The notes beneath the pieces were generated by a model, which had not been told where the DNA came from, did not search any database, and saw nothing but the letters and a program-made list of their open reading frames with translations. The position numbers and the translations under genes were made by a program. A DNA stretch of 64,000 nt, from the IMG/VR virus record IMGVR_UViG_3300021963_000054, positions 1 through 64,000 of that record, one strand, 5' to 3'. Source of the stretch: a virus. Position 1 is the stretch's first letter. Every line of letters begins with the position of its first letter. This document shows positions 13,615 to 21,549 of this stretch, one piece after another.

Positions 13615-13887
13615 ATGTCAAACATGACACCTTTTGAGATACGCCTTGACCTACTAAAAATGGCACAAGGAATGCTATCAGATGATTATTATGGTAAGCG
13701 TGAACAAATCAGTAACGATTGGTCCATGCAATGTGAATCTGCAAAAATCAAAGGCGAGACACCGCCAGCACACCCAGGCTTTCCGCCTTACCCCTCCGAA
13801 ACAGAAATTATAGCCAAAGCACAAGTGCTTAATGGTTTCGTTTCTAACGTTTCTATAGAAACTCCAAAAGTCTCTAAGAAATCTTAA
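13615..13887 (+). CDS. Conserved T4-like phage protein
   Basis: 90 codons with AGGAG before the ATG. MSNMTPFEIRLDLLKMAQGM, then DDYYGKREQISNDW and PPAHPGFPPYPSETEIIAKAQVL, is a near-universal small protein of T4-like aquatic phages. Function unknown. It precedes the lysis-like hydrolase gene; the 47 bases between hold another ribosome site. Confidence 0.82.
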   Translation: MSNMTPFEIRLDLLKMAQGMLSDDYYGKREQISNDWSMQCESAKIKGETPPAHPGFPPYPSETEIIAKAQVLNGFVSNVSIETPKVSKKS

Positions 13888-13934
13888 TTGGAGGTATGCC
13901 AGTTATCTGGCATTCACACACAGAAAGGAAACAG

Positions 13935-14492
13935 ATGCGAAGTAAACCTATACTTTTGAGTATAATTTTCTCATCAATAATTTTGTCATTATCATTGGTG
14001 AATGTTGACACCAGAAACATTCTACCGATGAAGTCAACATTCAATGCACTCACTATGGATGCAAAGAAACAGGTAACATGCCTAGCTGAAAATATTTATT
14101 TTGAAGCGGCGCATGAACCAAACGAAGGTAAGAAAGCGGTAGCATTCGTAACCTTTAACAGAGTACAGTCCGGGTATGCCGATGACATATGCGGAGTTGT
14201 AAAGCAAAAGACTGGTAACACTTGCCAATTTTCTTGGTATTGTGACAGCACATTTACCAGTAAGACATTGACAATCAAGAACACTTTGTTGTATAATGAG
14301 ATTTTAGAGTTATCAACAAACCTTTTCTTGAATTTTGAAAGAATGACCGATGTAACAAACGGAGCAACTTATTACCATGCTGATTATGTAAATCCAGGTT
14401 GGACAAAACTAAAAAAGGAGAAACAAATTGGCAGGCATATTTTCTACAAAAGCAAAGGTGACAAAATTGACAGAAACAAAGGAATTATCTAA
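13935..14492 (+). CDS. SleB-type cell wall hydrolase
   Basis: 185 codons from ATG 13935, with AAAGGAA upstream. Residues 5-22 (PILLSIIFSSIILSLSLV) form a signal anchor. LAENIYFEAAHEPNEGKKAV, FNRV, ICGVVKQK and CQFSWYCD are the ordered motifs of the SleB/cell wall hydrolase family (PF07486); the Glu in YFEA is the likely catalytic residue. The protein should act on peptidoglycan in the periplasm, perhaps as a membrane-released (SAR-like) endolysin. It is the only candidate lysin in the early region. Confidence 0.85.
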   Translation: MRSKPILLSIIFSSIILSLSLVNVDTRNILPMKSTFNALTMDAKKQVTCLAENIYFEAAHEPNEGKKAVAFVTFNRVQSGYADDICGVVKQKTGNTCQFSWYCDSTFTSKTLTIKNTLLYNEILELSTNLFLNFERMTDVTNGATYYHADYVNPGWTKLKKEKQIGRHIFYKSKGDKIDRNKGII

Positions 14493-14493
14493 A

Positions 14494-14712
14494 ATGAACA
14501 AAGACTTGATTACGATATTTGTGTCCATGACTATAGTTCTATGCACTCTTATAGTCTCAATGGGATTTTACAGTATAAACGACAGAAACAATATGGCAAA
14601 AAACATTGAAGCGGCTATTGCCAAAGGTGTTGATCCAGTTTCTGTTAAGTGTGCATATGAAACAAACACAAATGCAATCTGTATAACTTACGCAGCCACG
14701 GTTAGAAAATGA
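14494..14712 (+). CDS. Small membrane-anchored phage protein
   Basis: 72 codons from ATG 14494 (the open frame extends upstream inside the hydrolase gene, but AAAGGA marks this start). Residues 4-25 (DLITIFVSMTIVLCTLIVSMG) span the membrane once. The tail NIEAAIAKGVDPVSVKCAYE recalls the AI.KGIDP..V.C.Y pattern of short T4-like phage proteins. Its position next to the wall hydrolase makes a holin or spanin-like role thinkable but unproven. It overlaps the AAA+ gene by ATGA. Confidence 0.72.
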   Translation: MNKDLITIFVSMTIVLCTLIVSMGFYSINDRNNMAKNIEAAIAKGVDPVSVKCAYETNTNAICITYAATVRK

Positions 14713-15872
14713 GTGACGTAGATAGAATTTTTAGAGAATTGAAACTCGCCGCATCACAAATCGGCGAAGGTGCACCTAGGAAATATCGGGTTTCTAAATC
14801 AAAAGGAAAACGGAGAAAACGTGCAATGAAAGCATGGACTTATGACGCAATGGATATGAATATGAATGAAATGAAAACAGGTATAAACGATAAATTTTTT
14901 GTTGGCGCATCTGATTACAGCGATTGGCTGTACATGCAAATGATTGATGCTCGGTCAGAAAAGAAAATTTCAACACACAATTCTGAATTGAAGTTGCATG
15001 GCAATCGTCAAAAGTGGAAAGAATTTATTGAAGAAGAATTTGAGGGTGACCACATTCTTCAATTCACCAGTTCCAGTGGTCTTATCATCACCGAAGGTTT
15101 TAATTTCATTCGCTATGATGTGAATTCTAATTCCATTACTACTCAAACTTATGGTGATAAAATCTTCATTAAAAATGTTGAAGACATGTTCCTAAAACAT
15201 TTTGAAGAAGTTACATCATACATTGAGTGGGTGTATGGTGCGAATGGTGATAGCGTCAATGTTCCTTTGAATGCGGATCGTTTGCCTGTTGATGAAATGT
15301 ATCCGTTTCTCAAAGAACCATTGACCGACTACTATGACCGTTACCTGGAATCTAATGCAAACATTCTTTTGTTGATTGGACCACCAGGAACTGGTAAGAC
15401 TACTTTCATTCGTGGTCTTCTTGCACACAGTAACTCCTCGGCTATCGTAACATACGATGCCGCAATTCTGGAGAAAGATTATCTGTTTGCACGATTCATT
15501 GAAGATGAAACTGGTGTAATGGTGCTTGAAGATTCTGATAACTTCCTGAAAGCACGTAGCGATGGTAATACCATGATGCATCGTTTTCTGAACGTTGGTG
15601 ATGGTCTTGTTACAACAAAAGGTAAGAAGTTGATTTTCTCAACTAACTTGCCAAGCATTCGTGACATTGATCCTGCGTTGATTCGCCCTGGTCGTTGTTT
15701 TGACATTGTTTCTTTTGATTCATTAAAACAAAAAGAAGCCGAAGCACTGGCTAAGAAAATCGGTGTTAAGTTGGATGGTAAGCGTGATAGCTGGACTATC
15801 GCAGAAGTGTTCAACAAACAAATTGAACAAAGTGCCAACAAAACAGTTGGTAGCAAAATGGGTTTCGTTTAA
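14709..15872 (+). CDS. AAA+ ATPase (BCS1/FtsH-like core)
   Basis: 387 codons. Walker A GPPGTGKTT (~224-232), Walker B VMVLEDSD (~269-276), sensor STN and the RPGR arginine region form a complete AAA+ module. The N-terminal 190 residues are phage-specific, with a very basic stretch (SKSKGKRRKRAMK, ~30-42). T4-like aquatic phages carry this protein near the late-transcription genes; the substrate is unknown. It might remodel replication or transcription complexes. It is followed by dsbA after ten bases. Confidence 0.85.
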   Translation: MSDVDRIFRELKLAASQIGEGAPRKYRVSKSKGKRRKRAMKAWTYDAMDMNMNEMKTGINDKFFVGASDYSDWLYMQMIDARSEKKISTHNSELKLHGNRQKWKEFIEEEFEGDHILQFTSSSGLIITEGFNFIRYDVNSNSITTQTYGDKIFIKNVEDMFLKHFEEVTSYIEWVYGANGDSVNVPLNADRLPVDEMYPFLKEPLTDYYDRYLESNANILLLIGPPGTGKTTFIRGLLAHSNSSAIVTYDAAILEKDYLFARFIEDETGVMVLEDSDNFLKARSDGNTMMHRFLNVGDGLVTTKGKKLIFSTNLPSIRDIDPALIRPGRCFDIVSFDSLKQKEAEALAKKIGVKLDGKRDSWTIAEVFNKQIEQSANKTVGSKMGFV

Positions 15873-15882
15873 GGAGTATATT

Positions 15883-16155
15883 ATGGCAGTAAAACAATTT
15901 AGTATTAATCAAATCTCTAGTGAGGCTGACCGCAAGAAATTGCTTGATGCTATGAAAGAGTGTTCCAATTCTATGATTCGTATGGAAGGCGAAAAAGACT
16001 TTATCAAGGAAGCAATCAAAGAAATTTGTGAAGACTTGAAGTTACCAAAGCGAATTGTGAATCGTCTAGTTAAAGTTTATCACAAACAAAACTATGATGA
16101 AGAAGTTGCTGTGCATGAACAATTTGAACAATTGTATGAAACGATTGTTAAGTGA
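15883..16155 (+). CDS. dsbA: DsbA-like dsDNA-binding protein
   Basis: 90 codons from ATG 15883, six bases after AAGGAG. Length and pattern (SSEADRKKLLDAMKECSNSM, KDFIKEAIKEICEDLKLPK, RLVKVYHKQNYDEE, EQFEQLYETIV) match T4 DsbA, an 89-residue protein that binds double-stranded DNA at late promoters. Position next to gp33 supports this, since T4 also keeps rnh, dsbA, 33, 59 and 32 together. The downstream gp33 start overlaps its TGA by one base. Confidence 0.85.
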   Translation: MAVKQFSINQISSEADRKKLLDAMKECSNSMIRMEGEKDFIKEAIKEICEDLKLPKRIVNRLVKVYHKQNYDEEVAVHEQFEQLYETIVK

Positions 16156-16376
16156 TGCCGACAAAAGATGAAATGTTTAAGTTCCAGGAAGAGATTGAAA
16201 AACTCGTAGCTGGAACCGACTATAACTATATGGAAGCAATCATTGAGTATTGTAATCAGACTGGCATGGAGATTGAATTAGCCTCTAGTTTGGTAAACAA
16301 AGACTTGAAATCAAAAGTGGAAATTGATGCACAAGAACTCAATATGTTACCAAAAACACGTAGACTTCCTATTTGA
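16155..16376 (+). CDS. 33: Late transcription coactivator gp33
   Basis: 73 codons; the ATG shares its A with the upstream TGA. MPTKDEMFKFQEEIEKLVAG, MEAIIEYCNQTGMEIELASS and the final ELNMLPKTRRLPI match the short gp33 of T4-like aquatic phages. T4 gp33 bridges host RNA polymerase and the sliding clamp for late transcription. It is shorter than T4 gp33 (112 residues), as is usual in these phages. The promoter for gp59 lies in its last codons. Confidence 0.83.
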   Translation: MPTKDEMFKFQEEIEKLVAGTDYNYMEAIIEYCNQTGMEIELASSLVNKDLKSKVEIDAQELNMLPKTRRLPI

Positions 16377-16389
16377 TTTGTGATATAAT
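16361..16389 (+). promoter_or_regulatory. Sigma-70-type promoter, leaderless start
   Basis: TAGACT (16361-16366), 17-base spacer, TATAAT (16384-16389). The ATG of the gp59 gene at 16396 lies six bases past the -10, at the expected transcription start. Confidence 0.75.
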
Positions 16390-16395
16390 TATAGC

Positions 16396-16983
16396 ATGAC
16401 TGGTTATGAAGCATTCACCCTCTATCACGTACTAAAATTGCATTTCACTTCGGGCTATGACTTTTTCAAGTACAACGGTAAAACAAATATCACCATAGAG
16501 ACATTTGAGAAAAGAAAAGACAAGTACCATTTCTACAAGTTATCCCGAAAGTTTAACAATCGCAGAAATGATTACATAGATTTTGTAATATCAAATCTTC
16601 TACACAATGATAATTGTTGGGCAGGCACTTTGCTTGAAGATGGATCCGATGAAGTCAATATACGGCGTTTGACTGTCATTCAAGCATTGAGTTATAACTT
16701 CCAAAATGATTGTTCGGTGATTGGTGAGAGTGGTAGCATAAACGATTTATTAAAAACTGATGGTGAATATCCAGAGTTATTGACGATGACATTGCAAAAA
16801 GTTATTCAGATTGAAACTATGTGCATACTGAATTCAATGATGAATTTTCTTCCTATGTGGCAAAGAAAAATCTCAGATGACATTCGTTGGCCACTATTAC
16901 ATAAAAAGTGGACAAAATATTCTCCGTTTTTAACTTTTGATAAAAACAAGTTTCGTGAAATAGCATTGAAAGAATTGAAATGA
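16396..16983 (+). CDS. 59: Helicase loader gp59
   Basis: 195 codons. MTGYEAFTLYHVLKLHFTSG, then FKYNGKTNITIETFEKRKDK and FYKLSRKF, match T4 gp59, which loads gp41 helicase onto gp32-coated DNA at forks and recombination intermediates. Length is close to T4 (217). It has a promoter inside the gp33 gene and no visible ribosome site, consistent with a leaderless transcript. It overlaps the next gene by four bases. Confidence 0.9.
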   Translation: MTGYEAFTLYHVLKLHFTSGYDFFKYNGKTNITIETFEKRKDKYHFYKLSRKFNNRRNDYIDFVISNLLHNDNCWAGTLLEDGSDEVNIRRLTVIQALSYNFQNDCSVIGESGSINDLLKTDGEYPELLTMTLQKVIQIETMCILNSMMNFLPMWQRKISDDIRWPLLHKKWTKYSPFLTFDKNKFREIALKELK

Positions 16984-17480
16984 TAGAAAAGATTTATTTA
17001 GATATGGATGGTGTTCTTTGCAACTTTGAACGCCGGTACTTTCAGTTATACAATGAACTCCCAGGTTCAATGCGTGACAGGAAAGATTTTAATCTCCATT
17101 GGGACCACTTCATTGAGAACAAGCAATTTGAAACTTTGGAATGGTATCCTGGTGGAAAACAATTGGTAGATTTTTGCTTCAAAACAAAACTACCAATTGA
17201 GTTGTTGACTTCATCTGGTGGACAAAAACACCATAAGGAAGTTGAACGACAAAAAATTGTTTGGTTAGAAAACAATGGTCTTGGCAAACTAAAGGCGAAC
17301 GTTGTTCCCGGTCGTAAGCACAAGGCTGAGTATGCTACACCAAACACTATTCTTATTGATGATACACCAGATATTATCCAGTCGTTTAATGCGGCAGGTG
17401 GTGTTGGTATTCTTCACAAAGAAATTGGTAATACTTTAATGATGTTAGAAGACCGCATTGAAAGTGTGCTAAATACATGA
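16980..17480 (+). CDS. HAD-family phosphatase (5'-nucleotidase-like)
   Basis: 166 codons. The N-terminal IYLDMDGVLCNF holds the D-X-D nucleophile/acid pair (Asp8, Asp10); LLTSSG is motif II, and TILIDDTPDIIQSF is motif IV of HAD hydrolases. The type resembles phage 5'(3')-deoxyribonucleotidases, which would alter the nucleotide pool, but substrate choice is inferred. Its final codons form one arm of the hairpin upstream of gp32. Confidence 0.82.
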   Translation: MIEKIYLDMDGVLCNFERRYFQLYNELPGSMRDRKDFNLHWDHFIENKQFETLEWYPGGKQLVDFCFKTKLPIELLTSSGGQKHHKEVERQKIVWLENNGLGKLKANVVPGRKHKAEYATPNTILIDDTPDIIQSFNAAGGVGILHKEIGNTLMMLEDRIESVLNT

Positions 17481-17540
17481 TACAATGAATCATGTGGATA
17501 ATTTTATACAACGCATACAATTTATACAAAGGAAAATACT
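17475..17540 (+). promoter_or_regulatory. gp32 leader: hairpin and unstructured tract
   Basis: ACATGAT (17475-17481) and ATCATGT (17489-17495) form a perfect seven-base-pair stem with a seven-base loop. An AT-rich, poorly structured stretch with repeated TATACAA follows to the AAAGGA ribosome site and the ATG at 17541. T4 gp32 represses its own translation by nucleating at a folded element upstream and spreading over an AU-rich leader; the arrangement here has the same layout. The hairpin is seen, the regulatory role is inferred. Confidence 0.6.
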
Positions 17541-18422
17541 ATGTCTTTCGCTAATCTAAAACGCAACCGCGACAGCCTTGATAAACTCACTAAGGCTATT
17601 GAGACCACCACACAAACTGCTGAGGCTGGCTCAAAAGATGACACCCGATTCTGGGCTCCAACTGTAGATAAATCTGGTAACGGCATGGCTGTTATTCGTT
17701 TTCTACCAGCACCTTCCATTGATGGTGATGATGGACTTCCATGGGTACGCCGTTTTGACCACGGCTTTCAAGGACCAGGCGGCTGGTTCATTGATAACTG
17801 TTTGACAACTACAGGTGATAAGTGTCCCGTTTGTGAACATAACTCTACATTGTGGAATTCTGGTGTTGAAGCAAACAAAGAAATCGTTCGTAAACAAAAG
17901 CGCCGCTTGAGTTACATTGCGAACATCTATGTTATTTCTGATCCAAGCAATCCTGAAAATGAAGGTACTGTTCGCTTGTACAAATTCGGAAAGAAAATCT
18001 TTGATAAGATTTCCGAAGTTATGAATCCAGAGTTTCCTGATGAAACACCTTTGAACCCATTTGACTTGTGGGAAGGTGCTAACTTCAAATTGAAGATTCG
18101 TAATGTTGAGGGATATCGCAATTATGACAAATCAGAATTTGCTGATAAGTCTGCATTGCTTGATGGTGATGATGCTAAATTGGAAGCAGTCTACAGCAAA
18201 GAGCATTCTTTGAAAGATTTTACTGACAAGAAACATTTCAAACCATACGAACAACTTAAGGCTCGCCTTGACAAAGTTCTTGGTTTTGAAGGTGACGCTG
18301 TTCCTAATATTCGTGCAGAAGATGTTGAATTGCCATCATCAGTTACAAGAGCGAAGGCTCCTGTTTCTACCTCTGTAGATGATGACTTGGATTACTTCAA
18401 GTCGTTAGCTGAACAAGAATAA
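17541..18422 (+). CDS. 32: Single-stranded DNA-binding protein gp32
   Basis: 293 codons. A basic N-terminal domain (LKRNRDSLDKLTKAI) for cooperativity precedes the core. His74-X12-Cys87-X7-Cys95-X2-Cys98 corresponds to the zinc ligands of T4 gp32 (His-Cys-Cys-Cys). The C-terminus (DDDLDYFKSLAEQE) is the acidic protein-interaction tail. gp32 coats single strands and organises replication, recombination and repair. It is preceded by a leader hairpin and followed by a strong terminator, so it ends the early/middle block. Confidence 0.95.
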   Translation: MSFANLKRNRDSLDKLTKAIETTTQTAEAGSKDDTRFWAPTVDKSGNGMAVIRFLPAPSIDGDDGLPWVRRFDHGFQGPGGWFIDNCLTTTGDKCPVCEHNSTLWNSGVEANKEIVRKQKRRLSYIANIYVISDPSNPENEGTVRLYKFGKKIFDKISEVMNPEFPDETPLNPFDLWEGANFKLKIRNVEGYRNYDKSEFADKSALLDGDDAKLEAVYSKEHSLKDFTDKKHFKPYEQLKARLDKVLGFEGDAVPNIRAEDVELPSSVTRAKAPVSTSVDDDLDYFKSLAEQE

Positions 18423-18452
18423 ACTAAAGCTCCTTTCTCAGAACTTAGTTTG

Positions 18453-18474
18453 CCCCGCCTAGTGCGGGGTTTTT
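18453..18474 (+). terminator. Rho-independent terminator after gp32
   Basis: CCCCGC (18453-18458) and GCGGGG (18464-18469) with a five-base loop, followed by five T residues. It sits between converging transcription units; the leftward tape-measure gene ends at 18473. Confidence 0.9.
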
Positions 18475-20608
18475 ATATTGGTCTTACGCCTGCGGCTGCT
18501 TGGAAGAACAATTCTAATGCATCAATGTTTGTAGCAGCCGCAACCGTTTGTGGTGCTGAACTTGATCCACTATTATTGATTGTTTGTGGCGCACTAAATG
18601 CAATGACGGGAGGCTGTGAAGATGATTCCCTCATTGCAGAAGCCATTGCCGTACTTGCTTGATCCAAAGCACTACCAGGTAATGCTGGTTGTATTTGTGC
18701 TGTTAAAATAGATGCTTTATTATTTCCTACATTTCCATAACGAGATAATCCAGTATTTGGATCAGCAACCGCCGCCCATATTTTTGATATCTCAAGTTGT
18801 TGTTTTATCGGATCATTCCCTGCGTTTTTCAGCGCAAAATTAAGTAATGTCTCTCCTAATTTATCTTGCGTGGTTTTATCAAAAGTGTCATTCATGGAAA
18901 CACCGGTTTTTCCATACCTACCTTGCATTAAATCATTAAGAGTGTCTGGAATGATTTGATACGCTCCTGCCGCAAATAATTTTTTATCGGCTTGTAATTG
19001 CATGACTTCGCCAACTTTCAAACTAGATAATCCTGGAATTCCTCCTTTCATATCTCCCGCTTTTCCTTTATTGGCAGCATCATACCCCATTTTTCCTGCT
19101 TCTCCTCCACGTATCATTGATAGTAATTCGCTATTATCTACTCTACTTGGTGAAGTTCCCGATGGAATAATTTCTTCATTGGCGCTCAAACTTTCTTTAA
19201 TTGGAACTGGAGAAACTTTAGATACATCTTCTTTCATTACTTCATCATAAAGACCTCCTTCACCAAAAATAAGATTATATATTTCTATTAAATCTTTTAT
19301 GGCCCATATTGCCCCGCCAACTGCAAATATTAAACTTAGACCGAAAGTCATCGGCGCGGCTGCAATTGATGTTCCTATTGCGACTATTCTTAGCATAGCC
19401 GCTTCACCAACTCTTTTTAATAATTTTGATTTGAATACATTCATCAATTTTGGATTGTTGGAAAGTTTTGTAAAGAATGCTTTAACCTTCTCATACATGG
19501 TTTTATTTTTTACCATTTCTCTTTTTTCGCCAACACTTCCAAAAGATGTTAATGGTTTACCTTCAGGAATTTTTGTCATAGGAGAAGGCGCTGTTGGCAC
19601 AGGCGCTTTATACATTCCTGCAATTCCCTTAGCACCACGATATGCGACAGCCGCGGCGGCTGCGCCCGTAACTGCTGTTGCTCCTACTTCGCCCATATCA
19701 ATATCTCCTGCTCTAGGAGCATCTGGATCAACATTACTTCCAGAAGGATTTGGAACTCCAGCATTTTTTAATTGTTCATTAATAAATGCTCCTATTTCAT
19801 CTTTGAAGTAATATGCTAAACCTAAAAGTCCGGCTGCGCCACCCATCATCATTAAGTTTTTTCCTTTTGGACTTGGTGGACTTGGTGGTTTAATACCTCC
19901 AGAAGGACCACCGCCACCTCCTCCGAGCAAACCTTTTCCTAGTAAAGCGCCTTTCAATACATTACCTAAAGTTTCAAGGGCGGATCTAATTACTGCGCCT
20001 AGTTCTGTTACCAATTTTGTTCCTAGCGTCAGTATTGCTACAGATATTGCTCCAACAGCCTTTACCAATGTGGACAATAATCCGCCACTATCTTCTTTCT
20101 TTGGGACAGCACTTATTGCAACAGGAGAAGTAGTCTTTTTGCCTCCACTTTTTCCAAATTGACTTTCATATGCGGATTCTCTTGCGGCGGCATCTTTGAA
20201 GAACATATCTGATCCTCTTGATGCTTTTCCGCCACCCATTGTTACCAATTTCATAATGTTTTGTCGCACGACATTCATGTCTCTGGCCATTGCATTACTA
20301 TTCATTGTATTTTTTGCAATGATAGAAAGTTGTGCTTCTTGATTTTTGCTGGAAATAATTAGCGCATTTAATGCCTGTGATTGCATTCCACTATCGCCGA
20401 GCGATTTGCCAGAAGATGATTTATTTAATGCAGAATATCCTTTACCGAATATTTTTTGACCAATAGCAGAAGTTATGCCTGAGCCACCAAACAGAATGTT
20501 TCTTGGATCAAGACGTTCCTTTGACCGCTTAAACATAGTAGAACCCAAAGAGGATAAAACTCCTTTGCTCTTTAGTTCTTGTTTATAAACATCCGTAAAA
20601 GTTGCCAT
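18473..20608 (-). CDS. Tape-measure-like tail protein with lytic-type domain
   Basis: 711 codons. It occupies the tape-measure position just downstream of gp26/gp51. The N-terminus MATFTDVYKQELKSKGVLSS with DPRNILFGGSG is typical of T4-like aquatic phages. Ala/Gly-rich hydrophobic segments lie near residues 185-235, 255-275 and 405-440. A C-terminal region (~495-620; IRGGEAGKMGYDAANKG, then FAAGAYQIIPDTLNDLM) resembles lysozyme/transglycosylase-like domains of virion proteins, with Glu in RGGEAG as a candidate catalytic residue. It probably sets tail length and locally opens the cell wall at infection. Equivalence to T4 gp29 is by position, not clear similarity. Confidence 0.75.
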   Translation of the reverse strand: MATFTDVYKQELKSKGVLSSLGSTMFKRSKERLDPRNILFGGSGITSAIGQKIFGKGYSALNKSSSGKSLGDSGMQSQALNALIISSKNQEAQLSIIAKNTMNSNAMARDMNVVRQNIMKLVTMGGGKASRGSDMFFKDAAARESAYESQFGKSGGKKTTSPVAISAVPKKEDSGGLLSTLVKAVGAISVAILTLGTKLVTELGAVIRSALETLGNVLKGALLGKGLLGGGGGGPSGGIKPPSPPSPKGKNLMMMGGAAGLLGLAYYFKDEIGAFINEQLKNAGVPNPSGSNVDPDAPRAGDIDMGEVGATAVTGAAAAAVAYRGAKGIAGMYKAPVPTAPSPMTKIPEGKPLTSFGSVGEKREMVKNKTMYEKVKAFFTKLSNNPKLMNVFKSKLLKRVGEAAMLRIVAIGTSIAAAPMTFGLSLIFAVGGAIWAIKDLIEIYNLIFGEGGLYDEVMKEDVSKVSPVPIKESLSANEEIIPSGTSPSRVDNSELLSMIRGGEAGKMGYDAANKGKAGDMKGGIPGLSSLKVGEVMQLQADKKLFAAGAYQIIPDTLNDLMQGRYGKTGVSMNDTFDKTTQDKLGETLLNFALKNAGNDPIKQQLEISKIWAAVADPNTGLSRYGNVGNNKASILTAQIQPALPGSALDQASTAMASAMRESSSQPPVIAFSAPQTINNSGSSSAPQTVAAATNIDALELFFQAAAGVRPI

Positions 20609-20611
20609 TTT

Positions 20612-20809
20612 TTATCTTTTCTTATTCTGCATTTGCTGTTTTATTTTTTCATTTTCTTCTTCAATATATCGCATCAACATAGTAACATATAAACTCTTTT
20701 CCCAAGGTACCAAAGATTCTATGTCACTTAAGGAATATTTATGATGTTGCATCAAAGCAAAGTTTGTCTGGTAATGATTGGTTAGACTATCATGCCTAAA
20801 AGTTACACG
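20612..20809 (-). CDS. 51: gp51-like segment in the -1 frame after gp26
   Basis: A 65-codon frame reads RVTFRHDSLTNHYQTNFALM, then QHHKYSLSDIESLVPWEKSL, and ends in a Lys-rich helix just before the tape-measure ATG. The NFALMQHHKYSL..IE...PWEK pattern resembles short baseplate hub assembly proteins of the gp51 type. No ATG, GTG or TTG opens this frame before its middle (TTG 20755, ATG 20752, neither with a ribosome site). It lies in the -1 frame relative to gp26 and joins at a slippery heptamer, so it is most likely made as a gp26-gp51 fusion. Confidence 0.65.
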   Translation of the reverse strand, partial: RVTFRHDSLTNHYQTNFALMQHHKYSLSDIESLVPWEKSLYVTMLMRYIEEENEKIKQQMQNKKR

Positions 20810-21534
20810 AAAAAACTTTGTACTCCCTCCAACACCACTTCTTCCTGATACTCACACTTATTGCATTTGAAGTTGAGTGTCTTTTTCATTTTAGGAATAG
20901 TTTCAAAAAAGTCCTGTATTTTTTGGAATTGGTCTCTAGTTAAACTATCCACAAAATCAATTAATTCTGTTTCAGAAGCATCTTTAGCATAATATAAAGT
21001 TTCTTCATCATAGATGTAATCTATACAGTTAGTAACCATTTTTTGTATGGCTTCTGTTTCAGACTGCGTATCCATTTTTTCCATAATTTTGAAATCTGGA
21101 TATTTCATCATTACACCAAGTTTTGGAGTTAGTTGAATTTTTTGTGAATGATTTTCATTCTCCTCAGGTTCAACTTCCAGTGCATTGAAACTCAATTTAA
21201 TGATGTTGTTGCACTTCTTTTCGTTTCCTTCATCATCTTTAACATCGTTATTGCATTTGTATTGTAAATCAATTATCTCACCAATAGACCTTGCTCTTAA
21301 TTGCAAGAACATATATTCCAAGTCTAATATGGGCAAATCATCAACATTGATATTTTCCACACAGCAGTTTGTCACAATCTGCTTAATTGCTAAAAGAATG
21401 GATTTTTCATCCTCAGATTCCATAGCCATCAACAGAATTTTTTCCTCTTTAACCAAGAACGGTCTAATTTTTACTTTCTTTTTTAACAATGGTAAAGTAA
21501 TTTCATATAAAGGCACATCAATTTTAGGTAACAT
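20803..21534 (-). CDS. 26: Baseplate hub assembly protein gp26
   Basis: 243 codons. MLPKIDVPLYEITLPLLKKK with VKIRPFLVKEEKILLMA is the standard start of gp26 in T4-like phages. Two Cys pairs (YKCNNDVKDDEGNEKKCNN near residue 90, and FKCNKCEYQ near 225-230) suggest a metal site. gp26 acts in assembly of the central baseplate hub. The last sense codons contain the heptamer T TTT TTC in the reading frame, next to the stop, allowing -1 frameshifting into the gp51-like frame. Confidence 0.85.
   Translation of the reverse strand: MLPKIDVPLYEITLPLLKKKVKIRPFLVKEEKILLMAMESEDEKSILLAIKQIVTNCCVENINVDDLPILDLEYMFLQLRARSIGEIIDLQYKCNNDVKDDEGNEKKCNNIIKLSFNALEVEPEENENHSQKIQLTPKLGVMMKYPDFKIMEKMDTQSETEAIQKMVTNCIDYIYDEETLYYAKDASETELIDFVDSLTRDQFQKIQDFFETIPKMKKTLNFKCNKCEYQEEVVLEGVQSFFV
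20809..20815 (-). promoter_or_regulatory. Candidate -1 ribosomal slippery site
   Basis: Read leftward the sequence is T TTT TTC, with TTT and TTC being gp26 codons, followed by GTG TAA. This fits the X XXY YYZ rule. After a -1 slip, reading continues CGT GTA ACT for 65 codons. Confidence 0.62.
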
Positions 21535-21549
21535 ATAATCTCCAAATAA

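Noticed and set aside
18450-18662. Rightward 70-codon ORF after gp32
   Set aside because: It starts inside the terminator stem and is antisense to the tape-measure gene; no ribosome site.
19002-19811. Rightward ORFs of 82 and 170 codons in the tape-measure region
   Set aside because: Antisense to the 711-codon tape-measure frame, whose codon use and domain pattern are convincing.
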